Shown here: in pieces, positions 1 to 7,077 of the stretch | Layout: each line of letters begins with the position of its first letter | Numbering within the stretch: position 1 is the first letter of the stretch | DNA from: an uncultured Bacilli bacterium | GTDB taxonomy: Bacteria > Bacillota_I > Bacilli_A > RF39 > UBA660 | Direction of reading: 5' to 3' | DNA length: 22,981 bases | NCBI GenBank assembly: GCA_947589165.1 | Contig: CANQCH010000006.1 | Location: 1 to 22,981, forward strand | Translations under genes and position numbers: made by a program | The notes under the pieces: model-generated | What the model saw: the letters and a program-made list of their open reading frames with translations, nothing else | Database searches by the model: none | What the model was told of the DNA's origin: nothing

Positions 1-297
1 TTAACTAATAATATTCCGGTGGTTTTAGAATTAATTCAATTTATCTATGACAATATTATTTATGCCGAATTAAATACAAAATCTGACTATTGCCAAAAAT
101 GTGGTTATGATGGCGAAATCTTAATTGATGATGATTTAGAATGGTATTGTCCAAATTGTGGTAACCGTGACCATGCAACCTTAAATGTTGCCCGTCGGAC
201 TTGTGGTTACATTGGGACGAATTTCTGGAATAAAGGTCGGACTCAAGAAATTAAAGAAAGAGTTTTACATATCGACAACAAAGATGCTGAGGCTTAA
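1..297 (+). CDS. nrdD: Anaerobic (class III) ribonucleoside-triphosphate reductase, C-terminal end (partial)
   Basis: This is the last 98 codons of a gene that begins before the window; the frame is open from base 1 to the TAA at 295-297. The visible part holds two CxxC pairs (DYCQKCG, then WYCPNCG), which form the zinc-binding site of class III reductases. It is followed by the glycyl-radical motif RTCGYIG, in which the Gly after Cys carries the radical, and by the closing QEIKERVLHID typical of the NrdD tail. The enzyme reduces ribonucleoside triphosphates to deoxynucleotides in anaerobic cytoplasm. Its activase gene nrdG starts 2 bases after the stop, so the two are co-transcribed. Identification is firm; only the N-terminal catalytic barrel is outside the window. 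Confidence 0.96.
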   Translation, partial: LTNNIPVVLELIQFIYDNIIYAELNTKSDYCQKCGYDGEILIDDDLEWYCPNCGNRDHATLNVARRTCGYIGTNFWNKGRTQEIKERVLHIDNKDAEA

Positions 298-299
298 AA

Positions 300-809
300 A
301 TGAGATATGCCAAAATTCGCAAGATGGATATTTCCAATGGCCCGGGCATAAGAGTATCAGTATTTGTACAAGGATGCACCTTTAATTGTAAAAATTGTTT
401 TAATCCAGAGACGCATGATTTTAAGGGTGGTGCCGAATTTACCGATGAAAAATTGGCGGAAGTTTTAGAATTATGTGCAAAGGATGAAATTCAAGGCTTA
501 TCTATTTTAGGCGGAGAACCATGCCATCCTCAAAATATTGCAGGAACGACTTTAATTGCCAAAAAATTTAAAGAAAAATTTCCCCATAAGAGCTTATGGG
601 TGTGGAGTGGTTTCTTATTTGACCGCGATTTAAAGGATAAAGAATTAATGCAATATGTTGATGTCTTAGTAGATGGGCAATATGTCGATGAACTTCATGA
701 TTTTACGCTTGAATGGCGGGGTTCATCTAATCAACGGGTTATAGATGTGCCCAAATCCTTAAAGACCAATAAAGTAGTTTGGTATGAAAACATCAAAGTA
801 ACAGAATAA
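300..809 (+). CDS. nrdG: Anaerobic ribonucleotide reductase activating protein (radical SAM)
   Basis: A 169-residue radical SAM activase. Cys26, Cys30 and Cys33 form the CxxxCxxC motif for the SAM-binding [4Fe-4S] cluster, and LSILGGEP is the second SAM-binding segment. DISNGPGIRVSVFVQGC is the typical N-terminus of the NrdG/PflA activase group, and the length matches NrdG. It uses SAM and an electron donor to put the glycyl radical on NrdD. The start ATG lies 2 bases after the nrdD stop, with a weak GAGG about 8 bases upstream inside nrdD, which suggests translational coupling. A hairpin terminator overlaps the stop codon, ending the nrdDG unit. No NrdR box can be judged because the promoter lies outside the window. 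Confidence 0.96.
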   Translation: MRYAKIRKMDISNGPGIRVSVFVQGCTFNCKNCFNPETHDFKGGAEFTDEKLAEVLELCAKDEIQGLSILGGEPCHPQNIAGTTLIAKKFKEKFPHKSLWVWSGFLFDRDLKDKELMQYVDVLVDGQYVDELHDFTLEWRGSSNQRVIDVPKSLKTNKVVWYENIKVTE

Positions 810-840
810 GTAAATGCGCAAGTATTTGCTTATTTTTCTT
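805..840 (+). terminator. Intrinsic terminator of the nrdDG operon
   Basis: An 11-bp stem (805-815 with 824-834, one G-U pair) encloses an 8-base loop and runs into a T-rich tract with one interrupting C. The left arm includes the nrdG stop codon. It separates nrdDG from the following TetR-hydrogenase unit. Confidence 0.8.
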
Positions 841-876
841 TTCAAGGCTGCTAAAAATATGTTATAATGAAAACAT
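840..876 (+). promoter_or_regulatory. Promoter of the TetR-hydrogenase operon with a possible TetR operator
   Basis: TATAAT at 863-868 is preceded by TGT (860-862), giving an extended -10 box. A weak -35 (TTTCAA, 840-845) lies 17 bases upstream. An inverted pair ATGTT (859-863) and AACAT (872-876), separated by 8 bases, straddles the -10 box. Self-repression through a dyad over the -10 box is common for TetR regulators, so this is a plausible operator. The arms are only 5 bp and the DNA is AT-rich, so the operator part is inference. AGGAGG at 886-893 precedes the ATG at 901. Confidence 0.55.
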
Positions 877-900
877 AAGTTACCATAGGAGGTTAGTTAT

Positions 901-1449
901 ATGCCGGCAATTTTAGAAATAAAAAAAGAAAATGTTATTAAAACCGCCGTGAAGATGATTAATGCAAATGGTTGGGAAGCGGTTAATGCGCGGAGTTTGG
1001 CGAAAGAATTAGGTATTTCGACTAAACCACTATATCGGATGTATAAAAGCATGGACGAAATAAAGGAAGATACCTATAAAGAAATTTATCGCCAATATGA
1101 TGCTTTTATTAATAGTCGCATTGATAATAAAAAAGCCCTTTTAACTTTAGCCATTGCCTATGTGGAATTTGCCCAAAAGTATAAAAATCTATTTAAAAGT
1201 TTATTTTTAAGTAATAATTTAAAATGGCAAAGTTTAGATAATGTTTTAGATGAAAAATGGAATCAATCAACAATCGTTAATCTCGTTAATAAACAACATT
1301 TAAGTTTTGAAGATGCAAAGCAATTATTTATGAATTATTGGTTATATGTTAATGGCCTAGCCACTTTAATTGCAACCAATGATATTAAACTAGATGAAAA
1401 AGAACTATTAGTTAAACTAGTTAAAATGTATAAGGTATTAACAAAATAA
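901..1449 (+). CDS. TetR/AcrR-family transcriptional regulator
   Basis: A 182-residue protein. The N-terminal helix-turn-helix (about residues 31-48, LAKELGISTKPLYRMYKSM) is characteristic of TetR proteins, though Lys-Pro-Leu replaces the more usual tail of the recognition helix. The rest is a helical ligand-binding domain of normal length. It begins at ATG 901 behind a perfect AGGAGG. The hydrogenase gene starts 2 bases after its stop, so the two form an operon, and the regulator most likely controls its own operon through the dyad over the -10 box. The ligand is unknown; a signal of redox state, a metabolite or a toxic compound are all possible. Confidence 0.9.
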   Translation: MPAILEIKKENVIKTAVKMINANGWEAVNARSLAKELGISTKPLYRMYKSMDEIKEDTYKEIYRQYDAFINSRIDNKKALLTLAIAYVEFAQKYKNLFKSLFLSNNLKWQSLDNVLDEKWNQSTIVNLVNKQHLSFEDAKQLFMNYWLYVNGLATLIATNDIKLDEKELLVKLVKMYKVLTK

Positions 1450-1451
1450 AA

Positions 1452-2687
1452 ATGGCCCGAATTGAAATAAAAGAAAATAATTTAGCGATTGATCGGATTG
1501 AAGAACGGTGTATTCACTGTGGCATGTGTTTAAAAACTTGTCGGGAAAATAATGGGTTGGAACATGACTGCATTAACTGTGGGCAATGTCTTTTAACGTG
1601 TCCCATGGGAGCTTTAATTCCCAAATATTGTTACCAAAAAGTTTTAAATTATTTAAGCGATACTAATTATGAAGTAATGGTTATCACTTCTCCTGCCGTT
1701 CGTGTTGCGATTGGTGATGCCTTTGGTTATGAAGCCGGGACTTTTTTAGAAGGAAAGATGGTTAGTGCCTTAAAAGCTTTAGGGTTTGCCAAGATTTTTG
1801 ATACTACTTTTGGCGCGGATTTAACGGTGATGGAAGAAGCCCAAGAATTAGTTGAACGACTTAAAAACCAAAAAAATTTACCGATGTATACGAGTTGCTG
1901 TCCTTCTTGGGTTAATTATGTTCGGCAATTTTATCCGGAAAAAATGGCCAATATTAGTACTTGCAAAAGTCCCATTGGCATGATTGGGGCTATGGTTAAA
2001 AGTTATTATGCCGAGTTTAATGAAATTGATCCGAAAAATATTATTTTAGTGGCCTTAACGCCTTGTGTATCAAAAAAAGAAGAAATTTATCATAATCCGG
2101 ATGTGGATTTTTGTCTAACAACCAGTGAATTAGTGTTAATGTTAAAAGCCATGAATATTGACTTTAACAATTTAAAAGATGAAGCATTTGATGCTCTTTT
2201 AGGTAAAGGAAGTGGAGCGGGTTTAATCTTTGGCGCTTCCGGGGGTGTTATGGAAGCAGTAATGCGAACCGCATATTATTTAATTAATCACGAAAAAGCT
2301 CCCCGAAAGTTTTATGAATTTAAGGAAGTTCGGGGAGAAAAAGATTTTAAAGAAGCAACCATTGATTTAAAAAAATACCAAATCAAAGTGGGCGTTATTA
2401 ATAAATTAGCTACCGTCAAAGCGTATGAAACGAAATTAGATAATTACGATTTTATTGAAGTTATGACTTGTCCTGGGGGTTGTATCGGTGGGGCTGGTCA
2501 AGGTTTAGTCGCCGTGAATAAATTAAAAGAGACGCGGGCAAAAAGAATTCAAGCCTTATACCAAGATGATAGTCAAAATAAAATTAAAGATAGTTACGAA
2601 AATGAAGAAATTAAAGAAGCTTATGAAACCTACATTAAGAAAGGCAAAGTTAAACTTCACAACGAAAAGGCTAAAATAAATTGTTAA
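1452..2687 (+). CDS. [FeFe] hydrogenase, compact form with a 2x[4Fe-4S] N-terminus
   Basis: A 411-residue protein with a two-cluster ferredoxin domain (Cys20/23/26/30 and Cys40/43/46/50) followed directly by the H-cluster domain. The three signature loops are present: TSCCPSW at 147-153, TPCVSKKEE from 203, and VMTCPGGCIGG with Cys340 and Cys344. The proton-relay Cys149, Lys208 and FGADLTVMEE (120-129) are conserved. The Met that normally precedes Pro-Cys in the second loop is Thr203 here. It should catalyse reversible H2 formation using ferredoxin electrons in the cytoplasm. No NuoE/NuoF-like partner subunits, PAS domain or maturation genes (hydE, hydF, hydG) occur in the window. A sensory or redox-regulatory role cannot be excluded. 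The gene is coupled to the upstream TetR gene. Confidence 0.88.
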   Translation: MARIEIKENNLAIDRIEERCIHCGMCLKTCRENNGLEHDCINCGQCLLTCPMGALIPKYCYQKVLNYLSDTNYEVMVITSPAVRVAIGDAFGYEAGTFLEGKMVSALKALGFAKIFDTTFGADLTVMEEAQELVERLKNQKNLPMYTSCCPSWVNYVRQFYPEKMANISTCKSPIGMIGAMVKSYYAEFNEIDPKNIILVALTPCVSKKEEIYHNPDVDFCLTTSELVLMLKAMNIDFNNLKDEAFDALLGKGSGAGLIFGASGGVMEAVMRTAYYLINHEKAPRKFYEFKEVRGEKDFKEATIDLKKYQIKVGVINKLATVKAYETKLDNYDFIEVMTCPGGCIGGAGQGLVAVNKLKETRAKRIQALYQDDSQNKIKDSYENEEIKEAYETYIKKGKVKLHNEKAKINC

Positions 2688-2704
2688 ATTTTTTAAGTAA
2701 AATT

Positions 2705-2722
2705 AAGGCATAGGCCTTTTTT
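2705..2722 (+). terminator. Short terminator-like hairpin after the hydrogenase gene
   Basis: A 5-bp stem (AAGGC/GCCTT) with a 4-base loop leads into six T residues. The stem is short, so termination may be partial and the following oxidoreductase could be read through. Confidence 0.5.
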
Positions 2723-2751
2723 ATTTGGCTAAAATAATAATGGTGATTATA

Positions 2752-4173
2752 ATGCGACTATGGGAAAAATATGCCCTAAAGTTAAACTGTCCAGCCGTAG
2801 ATAAAAACTTAATGGTGGATACCTTAATTATTGGGGGTGGCTTGGCTGGGATTAGTACCTTATATTTTTTAAATAATCCCAATTGTTTTTTAGTGGAAGC
2901 CCGAAAAGTCGGGGAAGGGGTAACTCTTGCAACAACCGGAAAATTAACTTTTTTACAAGAAGATATCTTATATAAATTATTAGCTAAAGATTATACGTTA
3001 GCTAAAACTTATTTAGCGAGTCAAAAAAGAGCGATTGCTTTAATTAAAAAAATTATCCAAAAAGAAAAAATTGATTGTGATTTAGATAAATCAAGTTCTT
3101 ATCTCTTAGCCAAAAATATTAAAGAAGTGGAAAAATTAGCCCAAGTGGCGCAGTTTTTAGAATTAAATCAAATAAAAACGAGTTATATTAATTATCACAA
3201 ATATTATGGCATAAAAGTAAATGGAACATATGTATTTAATCCCCTTAAATTTTTAAATGCTTTAGCCCGTAAATTAAAAGGGCAAATATTCGAAAATACT
3301 AAAATAATAAATGTGAAAAAAACGACGCAAGGTTATGAATGTTTAACCGCGGCTGGTTTTATTATAACTTGTGAAAAGATAATTTTTACTTGTCATTATC
3401 CTTTTTTCTTAAAACCAATGTTCTTACCCCTTAATACGACAATCGAAAAATCTTATATCGTGGTAACAAAAGAAAAAAGAAATGAGCATTATAATTATAT
3501 TACCTTGGCCAAACCAACTTTTTCGTTTCGCTATTATGAAGATGGGAATAGAGTATATGGTATATATTTAAGTAGTTCGCATAATACGGCGATAAAGCAT
3601 AATGAACATAAAAATTTAGCTCAAGTTATTAGCCATTTTAAACTTAATTCCCATAATATTGTTGCCAGTTGGACGAATGTTGATATTATAACGGGTGATC
3701 ATTTACCGTATATTGGCGAGATTAATCCCCAGATGTATTTAGCCACCGGTTTTAACACTTGGGGGATGACTAATAGTGTTTTAAGTGGCGAAATTATTTG
3801 CGATTTAATTAAAGGTAACGCTAATCCTTATGCAGCTATATTTAAAACCACTAGAATAAAAAAATACCAACGTTTCTATCAAAGCATTGGGACTAATCTC
3901 TTAGCCTTTATGAGTGCCTTAAAGAAAAATAAAAAATGGTATGGTTCAGAAATTTATTTTGAAAATAAAGATGGCCAAAGAATTGGTGTTTATGTGGCTC
4001 AAGATGGTAGTAAGCATAAAGTTCATGCCATTTGTCCCCATTTAAAATGTCCTTTAATATTTAATCAAGTGGATAAAACTTGGGATTGTCCTTGCCATAG
4101 TTCTCGTTTTTCTATTGATGGTCAAGTTTTAAAAGGACCAAGTAAATATGATATTGCTATTAAAAAAGATTAA
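2752..4173 (+). CDS. FAD-dependent oxidoreductase with C-terminal Rieske [2Fe-2S] domain (YhfW-like)
   Basis: A 473-residue protein. Residues 28-33 (GGGLAG) form the dinucleotide-binding loop of a DAO-type FAD domain. ATGFNTWGMTNS near the end of that domain is the second FAD contact region typical of this family. The C-terminus carries a Rieske centre: Cys428-x-His430, then Cys446-x2-His449 with a 15-residue spacer. This architecture matches B. subtilis YhfW, whose substrate is not known. I chose ATG 2752 because GGTG lies 6 bases upstream. An in-frame TTG at 2725 would add 9 residues but has no ribosome binding site. The Rieske domain probably passes electrons between the flavin and an external partner. 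It sits between a hydrogenase and other genes, separated by only a weak terminator, so a link to redox balance is possible but unproven. Confidence 0.87.
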   Translation: MRLWEKYALKLNCPAVDKNLMVDTLIIGGGLAGISTLYFLNNPNCFLVEARKVGEGVTLATTGKLTFLQEDILYKLLAKDYTLAKTYLASQKRAIALIKKIIQKEKIDCDLDKSSSYLLAKNIKEVEKLAQVAQFLELNQIKTSYINYHKYYGIKVNGTYVFNPLKFLNALARKLKGQIFENTKIINVKKTTQGYECLTAAGFIITCEKIIFTCHYPFFLKPMFLPLNTTIEKSYIVVTKEKRNEHYNYITLAKPTFSFRYYEDGNRVYGIYLSSSHNTAIKHNEHKNLAQVISHFKLNSHNIVASWTNVDIITGDHLPYIGEINPQMYLATGFNTWGMTNSVLSGEIICDLIKGNANPYAAIFKTTRIKKYQRFYQSIGTNLLAFMSALKKNKKWYGSEIYFENKDGQRIGVYVAQDGSKHKVHAICPHLKCPLIFNQVDKTWDCPCHSSRFSIDGQVLKGPSKYDIAIKKD

Positions 4174-4199
4174 CTTTTAAGATATTTTAATGTTATACT
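4170..4199 (+). promoter_or_regulatory. Promoter of the MBL-lipoprotein/DUF3006 pair
   Basis: TTAACT (4170-4175), an 18-bp spacer and TATACT (4194-4199) with TGT just upstream make an extended -10 promoter. The -35 box overlaps the stop codon of the preceding gene. GGGAG at 4206-4210 then precedes ATG 4217 by 6 bases, so the leader is very short. Confidence 0.65.
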
Positions 4200-4216
4200 T
4201 TAAAAGGGAGTAGCAT

Positions 4217-5080
4217 ATGAAGTATCTTAAAAGTTTTTGTTTAGTTTTAGTTCTTCTTTTTTTAACAAGTTGTCGTTATGATGATTGGTTTTCTTTACAA
4301 CCAAACGCTGAAATAGATTTAGTTGGTGATTTAAAGGTTCATTATTTAGATGTGGGCCAAGGCGACAGTATTTTTATTGAATTACCAAATAATGAAACAA
4401 TGTTAATTGATGCGGGAGAAAAAGAAAATGCTTCCAAAATTGAAAATTATTTACAAGATTTAAATTATGATACCCTTAATTATGTTATTGGTACTCATCC
4501 CCATACGGATCACATTGGCGCTTTAGCGACTATTATCCAAGATTGGCAAGTACAAAATATCTATTTACCTAAAGCTATCGCTAATACTAAAACTTATGAA
4601 AATTTATTATTGACGATTAAAAATAAAGGCTTAACTGTTCATGCCGCATCGCAAGGTTTAAAAATTATTGATAGTCCGGATTTACAAGTTTATTTTTTGG
4701 CTCCGGTGTTAGATAAATACACTAATTTAAATAATTATTCCGCCGTCTTAAAAATAGTCTATCAAGATACCGCCTTTTTATTTATGGGTGATGCGGAAGC
4801 TTTAGTAGAAAAGTCTTTAAATGATGTTCAAGCTAATGTTATTAAAGTGGGGCACCATGGTAGTGATTCTTCTTCGAGTTTGGATTTTGTTCAAAAAGTT
4901 GGCGCTGATTATGCTATTATTTCGGTGGGAGCTAATAACCAGTATAATCATCCAAGTTTGGATGTTATTGCTCGGTGGCAACAAAGTGGCAGCCACGTCT
5001 ATCGCACCGATTTAAATGGCAATATTATCGTTAGTAGTGATGGTAAAAATATTACCGTCCAAGTAGAGAAAGAAGGTTAA
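4217..5080 (+). CDS. Secreted metallo-beta-lactamase-fold lipoprotein (ComEC C-terminal-domain type)
   Basis: A 287-residue protein with a lipoprotein signal peptide: a charged start, a hydrophobic stretch and the lipobox LTSC with Cys19. The mature part is a ComEC/Rec2-type metallo-beta-lactamase domain: DVGQGDS (45-51), LIDAGE, and the metal-binding motif HPHTDH with His94, His96, Asp98 and His99. FMGDAE and GHHGSDSSSS follow further along. It lacks the membrane channel and OB domains of full ComEC. It therefore should sit outside the membrane as a metal-dependent hydrolase. The natural substrate is unknown; nucleic acid or a phosphodiester is a reasonable guess from the ComEC relationship. 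A DUF3006 gene follows 3 bases after the stop, a pairing seen widely in Bacillota. Confidence 0.9.
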   Translation: MKYLKSFCLVLVLLFLTSCRYDDWFSLQPNAEIDLVGDLKVHYLDVGQGDSIFIELPNNETMLIDAGEKENASKIENYLQDLNYDTLNYVIGTHPHTDHIGALATIIQDWQVQNIYLPKAIANTKTYENLLLTIKNKGLTVHAASQGLKIIDSPDLQVYFLAPVLDKYTNLNNYSAVLKIVYQDTAFLFMGDAEALVEKSLNDVQANVIKVGHHGSDSSSSLDFVQKVGADYAIISVGANNQYNHPSLDVIARWQQSGSHVYRTDLNGNIIVSSDGKNITVQVEKEG

Positions 5081-5083
5081 AAA

Positions 5084-5278
5084 ATGGAAGTTATTGTTGA
5101 CCGGATAGAAGGCGAATATGTCGTAGTCGAAATGCCTGATGGCCAAATGGTTAATTTAGCCAAAAAATTAGTGCCCAAGGCTAAAGAAGGGGATGTAATT
5201 AGCATTAAAATTGATAATCCAAAAACCGAAAAAAGAAAAAAACATATTAAAGAACTAATGGCAGATGTTTTTAAGTAG
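5084..5278 (+). CDS. DUF3006 family small protein
   Basis: A 64-residue soluble protein. It begins VIVDRIEGEYVVVEM and has the G-D-V-I-S-I-K pattern characteristic of DUF3006, which looks like a small beta-barrel with a charged, Lys-rich tail. It has no signal peptide. It starts 3 bases after the MBL-lipoprotein stop, with an AGAAGG ribosome binding site inside that gene. The recurring partnership with ComEC-type MBL proteins suggests a shared task, but the location of the two products on opposite sides of the membrane is puzzling. Function is unknown. Confidence 0.85.
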   Translation: MEVIVDRIEGEYVVVEMPDGQMVNLAKKLVPKAKEGDVISIKIDNPKTEKRKKHIKELMADVFK

Positions 5279-5313
5279 CAAAAATATTCAAATAAATTTA
5301 AAGAGGCGCATTA

Positions 5314-5853
5314 ATGAATAAAATATATATTGTTAGACATGGTAAAACCGATTGGAATGGTAAAGGATTATTACAAGGAACAACCGATATTGAGTTAAAT
5401 GAAGAGGGCATTAATCAGGCAAAAGAATTAGCTAAAAATTTAGATGTTAGTAAAATTGATATTTGTTTTTGTTCGCCTTTAAAAAGAACTAAACAAACTG
5501 CAGAAATATTAGTGGGTAATAAGTTAAAAATTATTTATGATCCCATGATAGTAGAAAGATTCTTTGGTGATTATGAAGGAAAACCCATTAATTTTGATTT
5601 AATTGAACAGCAATGGAATTATAAATTAAATGATAGTTCCCATAATATAGAAAGTTTAAAAGATTGTTTATCTAGAGCCCAACAATTTTTGGTTAAAATT
5701 AAAAAGGAGTACCCTAATAAAACCATTTTAATAATTTCCCATGGTAGCTTTATAAAAGCCTTATATTTTAATTTAATAGGATATAATGAAAATACAGATT
5801 TTTTATCATTTAATCCTCAAAATTCCGTTGTTTATGAATATGAAATTAATTAA
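5314..5853 (+). CDS. Histidine phosphatase family protein (phosphoglycerate-mutase-like)
   Basis: A 179-residue protein with the catalytic RHG triplet at residues 8-10 (His9 is the phosphorylated residue), followed by TDWN. CFCSPLKRTKQTAEIL is the second conserved region, and SHG with His143 supplies the other active-site histidine. The family includes cofactor-dependent phosphoglycerate mutases and many small-molecule phosphatases such as CobC. At 179 residues this one is shorter than true phosphoglycerate mutases (around 230-250), which favours a phosphatase role. AGAGG (5302-5306) lies 7 bases before ATG 5314. No metabolic neighbours reveal the substrate. Confidence 0.88.
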   Translation: MNKIYIVRHGKTDWNGKGLLQGTTDIELNEEGINQAKELAKNLDVSKIDICFCSPLKRTKQTAEILVGNKLKIIYDPMIVERFFGDYEGKPINFDLIEQQWNYKLNDSSHNIESLKDCLSRAQQFLVKIKKEYPNKTILIISHGSFIKALYFNLIGYNENTDFLSFNPQNSVVYEYEIN

Positions 5854-5882
5854 ATGGAGATGACATATATAAGTAGCAAAAA

Positions 5883-5911
5883 TTGACAATTAAAGGAAAT
5901 TACCTTATTAT
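5883..5911 (+). promoter_or_regulatory. Strong housekeeping promoter for the HdeD-like gene
   Basis: A perfect TTGACA (5883-5888), an exact 17-bp spacer and TATTAT (5906-5911) match the sigma-A consensus closely. A perfect AGGAGG at 5918-5923 lies 6 bases before ATG 5930. This is the best promoter in the window by eye. Confidence 0.8.
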
Positions 5912-5929
5912 TAATTTAGGAGGAATCTT

Positions 5930-6457
5930 ATGAAGAAAAAACAAATTGTTGATTTAGTGACGGCGATTTTTTTAATTATCTGTGGCGGCGTTTTATTAGT
6001 CTTTCCGTTATTTCATTTTGTTAGTGTCAAACCCATTTTTATGGCTATTTTAGGTGTTTATGGCTTTTTAAATTTAATCCAATTTTTATTAACCAAAGAA
6101 GCCAAAGATTATGAAGGCTTATTTACTACGATTGCATCCGTAATTGCTTTAATTGTCGCTTGGCGTTTAGATATTGCTAAAACTCCTTGGTATTTAGCGT
6201 TAACTTTATTTATTTGGATTATCATGATGGCCCTAATTAAAATGAAAAAAGCGGATTATTACAATGATCGACATGATTCCATTTGGATTTTAAAAATTGT
6301 CACTTTAATGTTATTTATTCTTACTGGCCTACTTGCTACCATAAACTTATATTATGAAGCTGATGTACAAATTTTAGTATTAGGTTTCTTTTTCTTAGTC
6401 CATGGTATGTTAGAATTATTTGACCCTTTAACGAATTATTTGATGATGAAGAAATAA
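5930..6457 (+). CDS. Integral membrane protein, HdeD/DUF308-like
   Basis: A 175-residue protein with about six hydrophobic segments (roughly residues 8-29, 34-54, 62-80, 86-104, 118-139, 146-165) and short charged loops. The pattern of paired helices with G-x-Y-G and late 'LVLGFFFLVHGMLELF' resembles DUF308/HdeD family membrane proteins, whose role is poorly known outside acid resistance in enterobacteria. Its strong TTGACA-N17-TATTAT promoter and AGGAGG site suggest high or constitutive expression. No operon partner is evident: the next gene, spoVS, appears to have its own -10 box. Confidence 0.65.
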   Translation: MKKKQIVDLVTAIFLIICGGVLLVFPLFHFVSVKPIFMAILGVYGFLNLIQFLLTKEAKDYEGLFTTIASVIALIVAWRLDIAKTPWYLALTLFIWIIMMALIKMKKADYYNDRHDSIWILKIVTLMLFILTGLLATINLYYEADVQILVLGFFFLVHGMLELFDPLTNYLMMKK

Positions 6458-6480
6458 GTTATAAAATCTACCCAATTTCA

Positions 6481-6486
6481 TATAAT
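6481..6486 (+). promoter_or_regulatory. -10 box upstream of spoVS
   Basis: A perfect TATAAT 24 bases before the spoVS start codon. I see no good -35 at 16-18 bases and no SigH-type motif, so read-through from the stronger promoter at 5883 may also contribute. Confidence 0.4.
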
Positions 6487-6509
6487 TTTTCTGAAAGAGG
6501 GTAATAAAA

Positions 6510-6773
6510 ATGGAAATTTTAAAAGTTTCATCAAAATCTAATCCAAGTAAAGTAGCGGGAGCCATTGCCAATCTTTATCGGGAAAATGGCAGCGTGGAAA
6601 TTCAAACAGTCGGGGCTGGATCATTAAATCAAGCGATTAAAGCGATAGCTATTTGTCGTGGTTTTGTTGCCCCCACCGGCGATAACTTGGTCGTTATTCC
6701 GGCCTTTAATGATATCATGATTAACGGGGAACAAAAAACGGCCTTGAAATTAATCGTGGAAAATAAACAATAA
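6510..6773 (+). CDS. spoVS: Stage V sporulation protein S
   Basis: An 87-residue protein matching SpoVS almost end to end: it opens with MEILKVSSKSNPSKVAGAIA, then has an Ala-Gly-rich centre (GAGSLNQAIKAIAICRGF) and a C-terminal part ending in TALKLIVE. B. subtilis SpoVS is 86 residues, adopts an Alba-like fold, and affects sporulation timing, cortex and coat formation. Homologues also occur in non-spore-forming bacteria, so this gene alone does not prove sporulation. GAGGG at 6497-6501 precedes the ATG, and a strong terminator begins at the stop codon, making it the end of its transcription unit. Confidence 0.95.
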   Translation: MEILKVSSKSNPSKVAGAIANLYRENGSVEIQTVGAGSLNQAIKAIAICRGFVAPTGDNLVVIPAFNDIMINGEQKTALKLIVENKQ

Positions 6774-6802
6774 AGTCAATCCTTGGCGATTGGCTTTTTT
6801 TT
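6772..6802 (+). terminator. Intrinsic terminator after spoVS
   Basis: The stem AGTCAATC (6774-6781) with GATTGGCT (6788-6795), one G-U pair, extends by further A-T pairs. It has a 6-base loop and is followed by an 8-base T tract. Confidence 0.88.
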
Positions 6803-6837
6803 AATAAGCTTTTATATTTAAACATAAAATAATAACG

Positions 6838-7077
6838 GTGATGGTTATTTTTTTACTCTTGGGCATAATTTTATGTAGTATCGGCTGCTTTTTTTTAATA
6901 ATTTACTTAAATTTATTTACAATTGGGTATAGTTTAAGTGATTTTGTTTATTTTATTATTAGAAGTCCTTATATGTATTCATTACCCTTAGGTGTAATTT
7001 TTATTATCTGGGGGTTAGAAAGGAAAAAAATAAATGAATTTTTATTACGACATCGCGTTAGATTTTTTAGAAAATAA
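6838..7077 (+). CDS. Small membrane protein, unknown function
   Basis: A 78-79-residue protein with two predicted membrane helices (about residues 3-26 and 45-61) and a basic tail rich in Arg and Lys. I do not recognise a family. Start choice is uncertain: GTG 6838 and ATG 6841 are adjacent, and neither has a ribosome binding site at proper distance. A TAAAAT box at 6825-6830 would place transcription start at or next to the start codon, so the mRNA may be leaderless. It overlaps the next gene by 44 bases, which argues for a real coupled pair, but its own coding status is less certain than its neighbour's. Confidence 0.5.
   Translation: MMVIFLLLGIILCSIGCFFLIIYLNLFTIGYSLSDFVYFIIRSPYMYSLPLGVIFIIWGLERKKINEFLLRHRVRFFRK

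Noticed and set aside
185..385. Open frame of 66 codons across the nrdD-nrdG junction
   Set aside because: It overlaps two well-supported genes in another frame and has no ribosome binding site.
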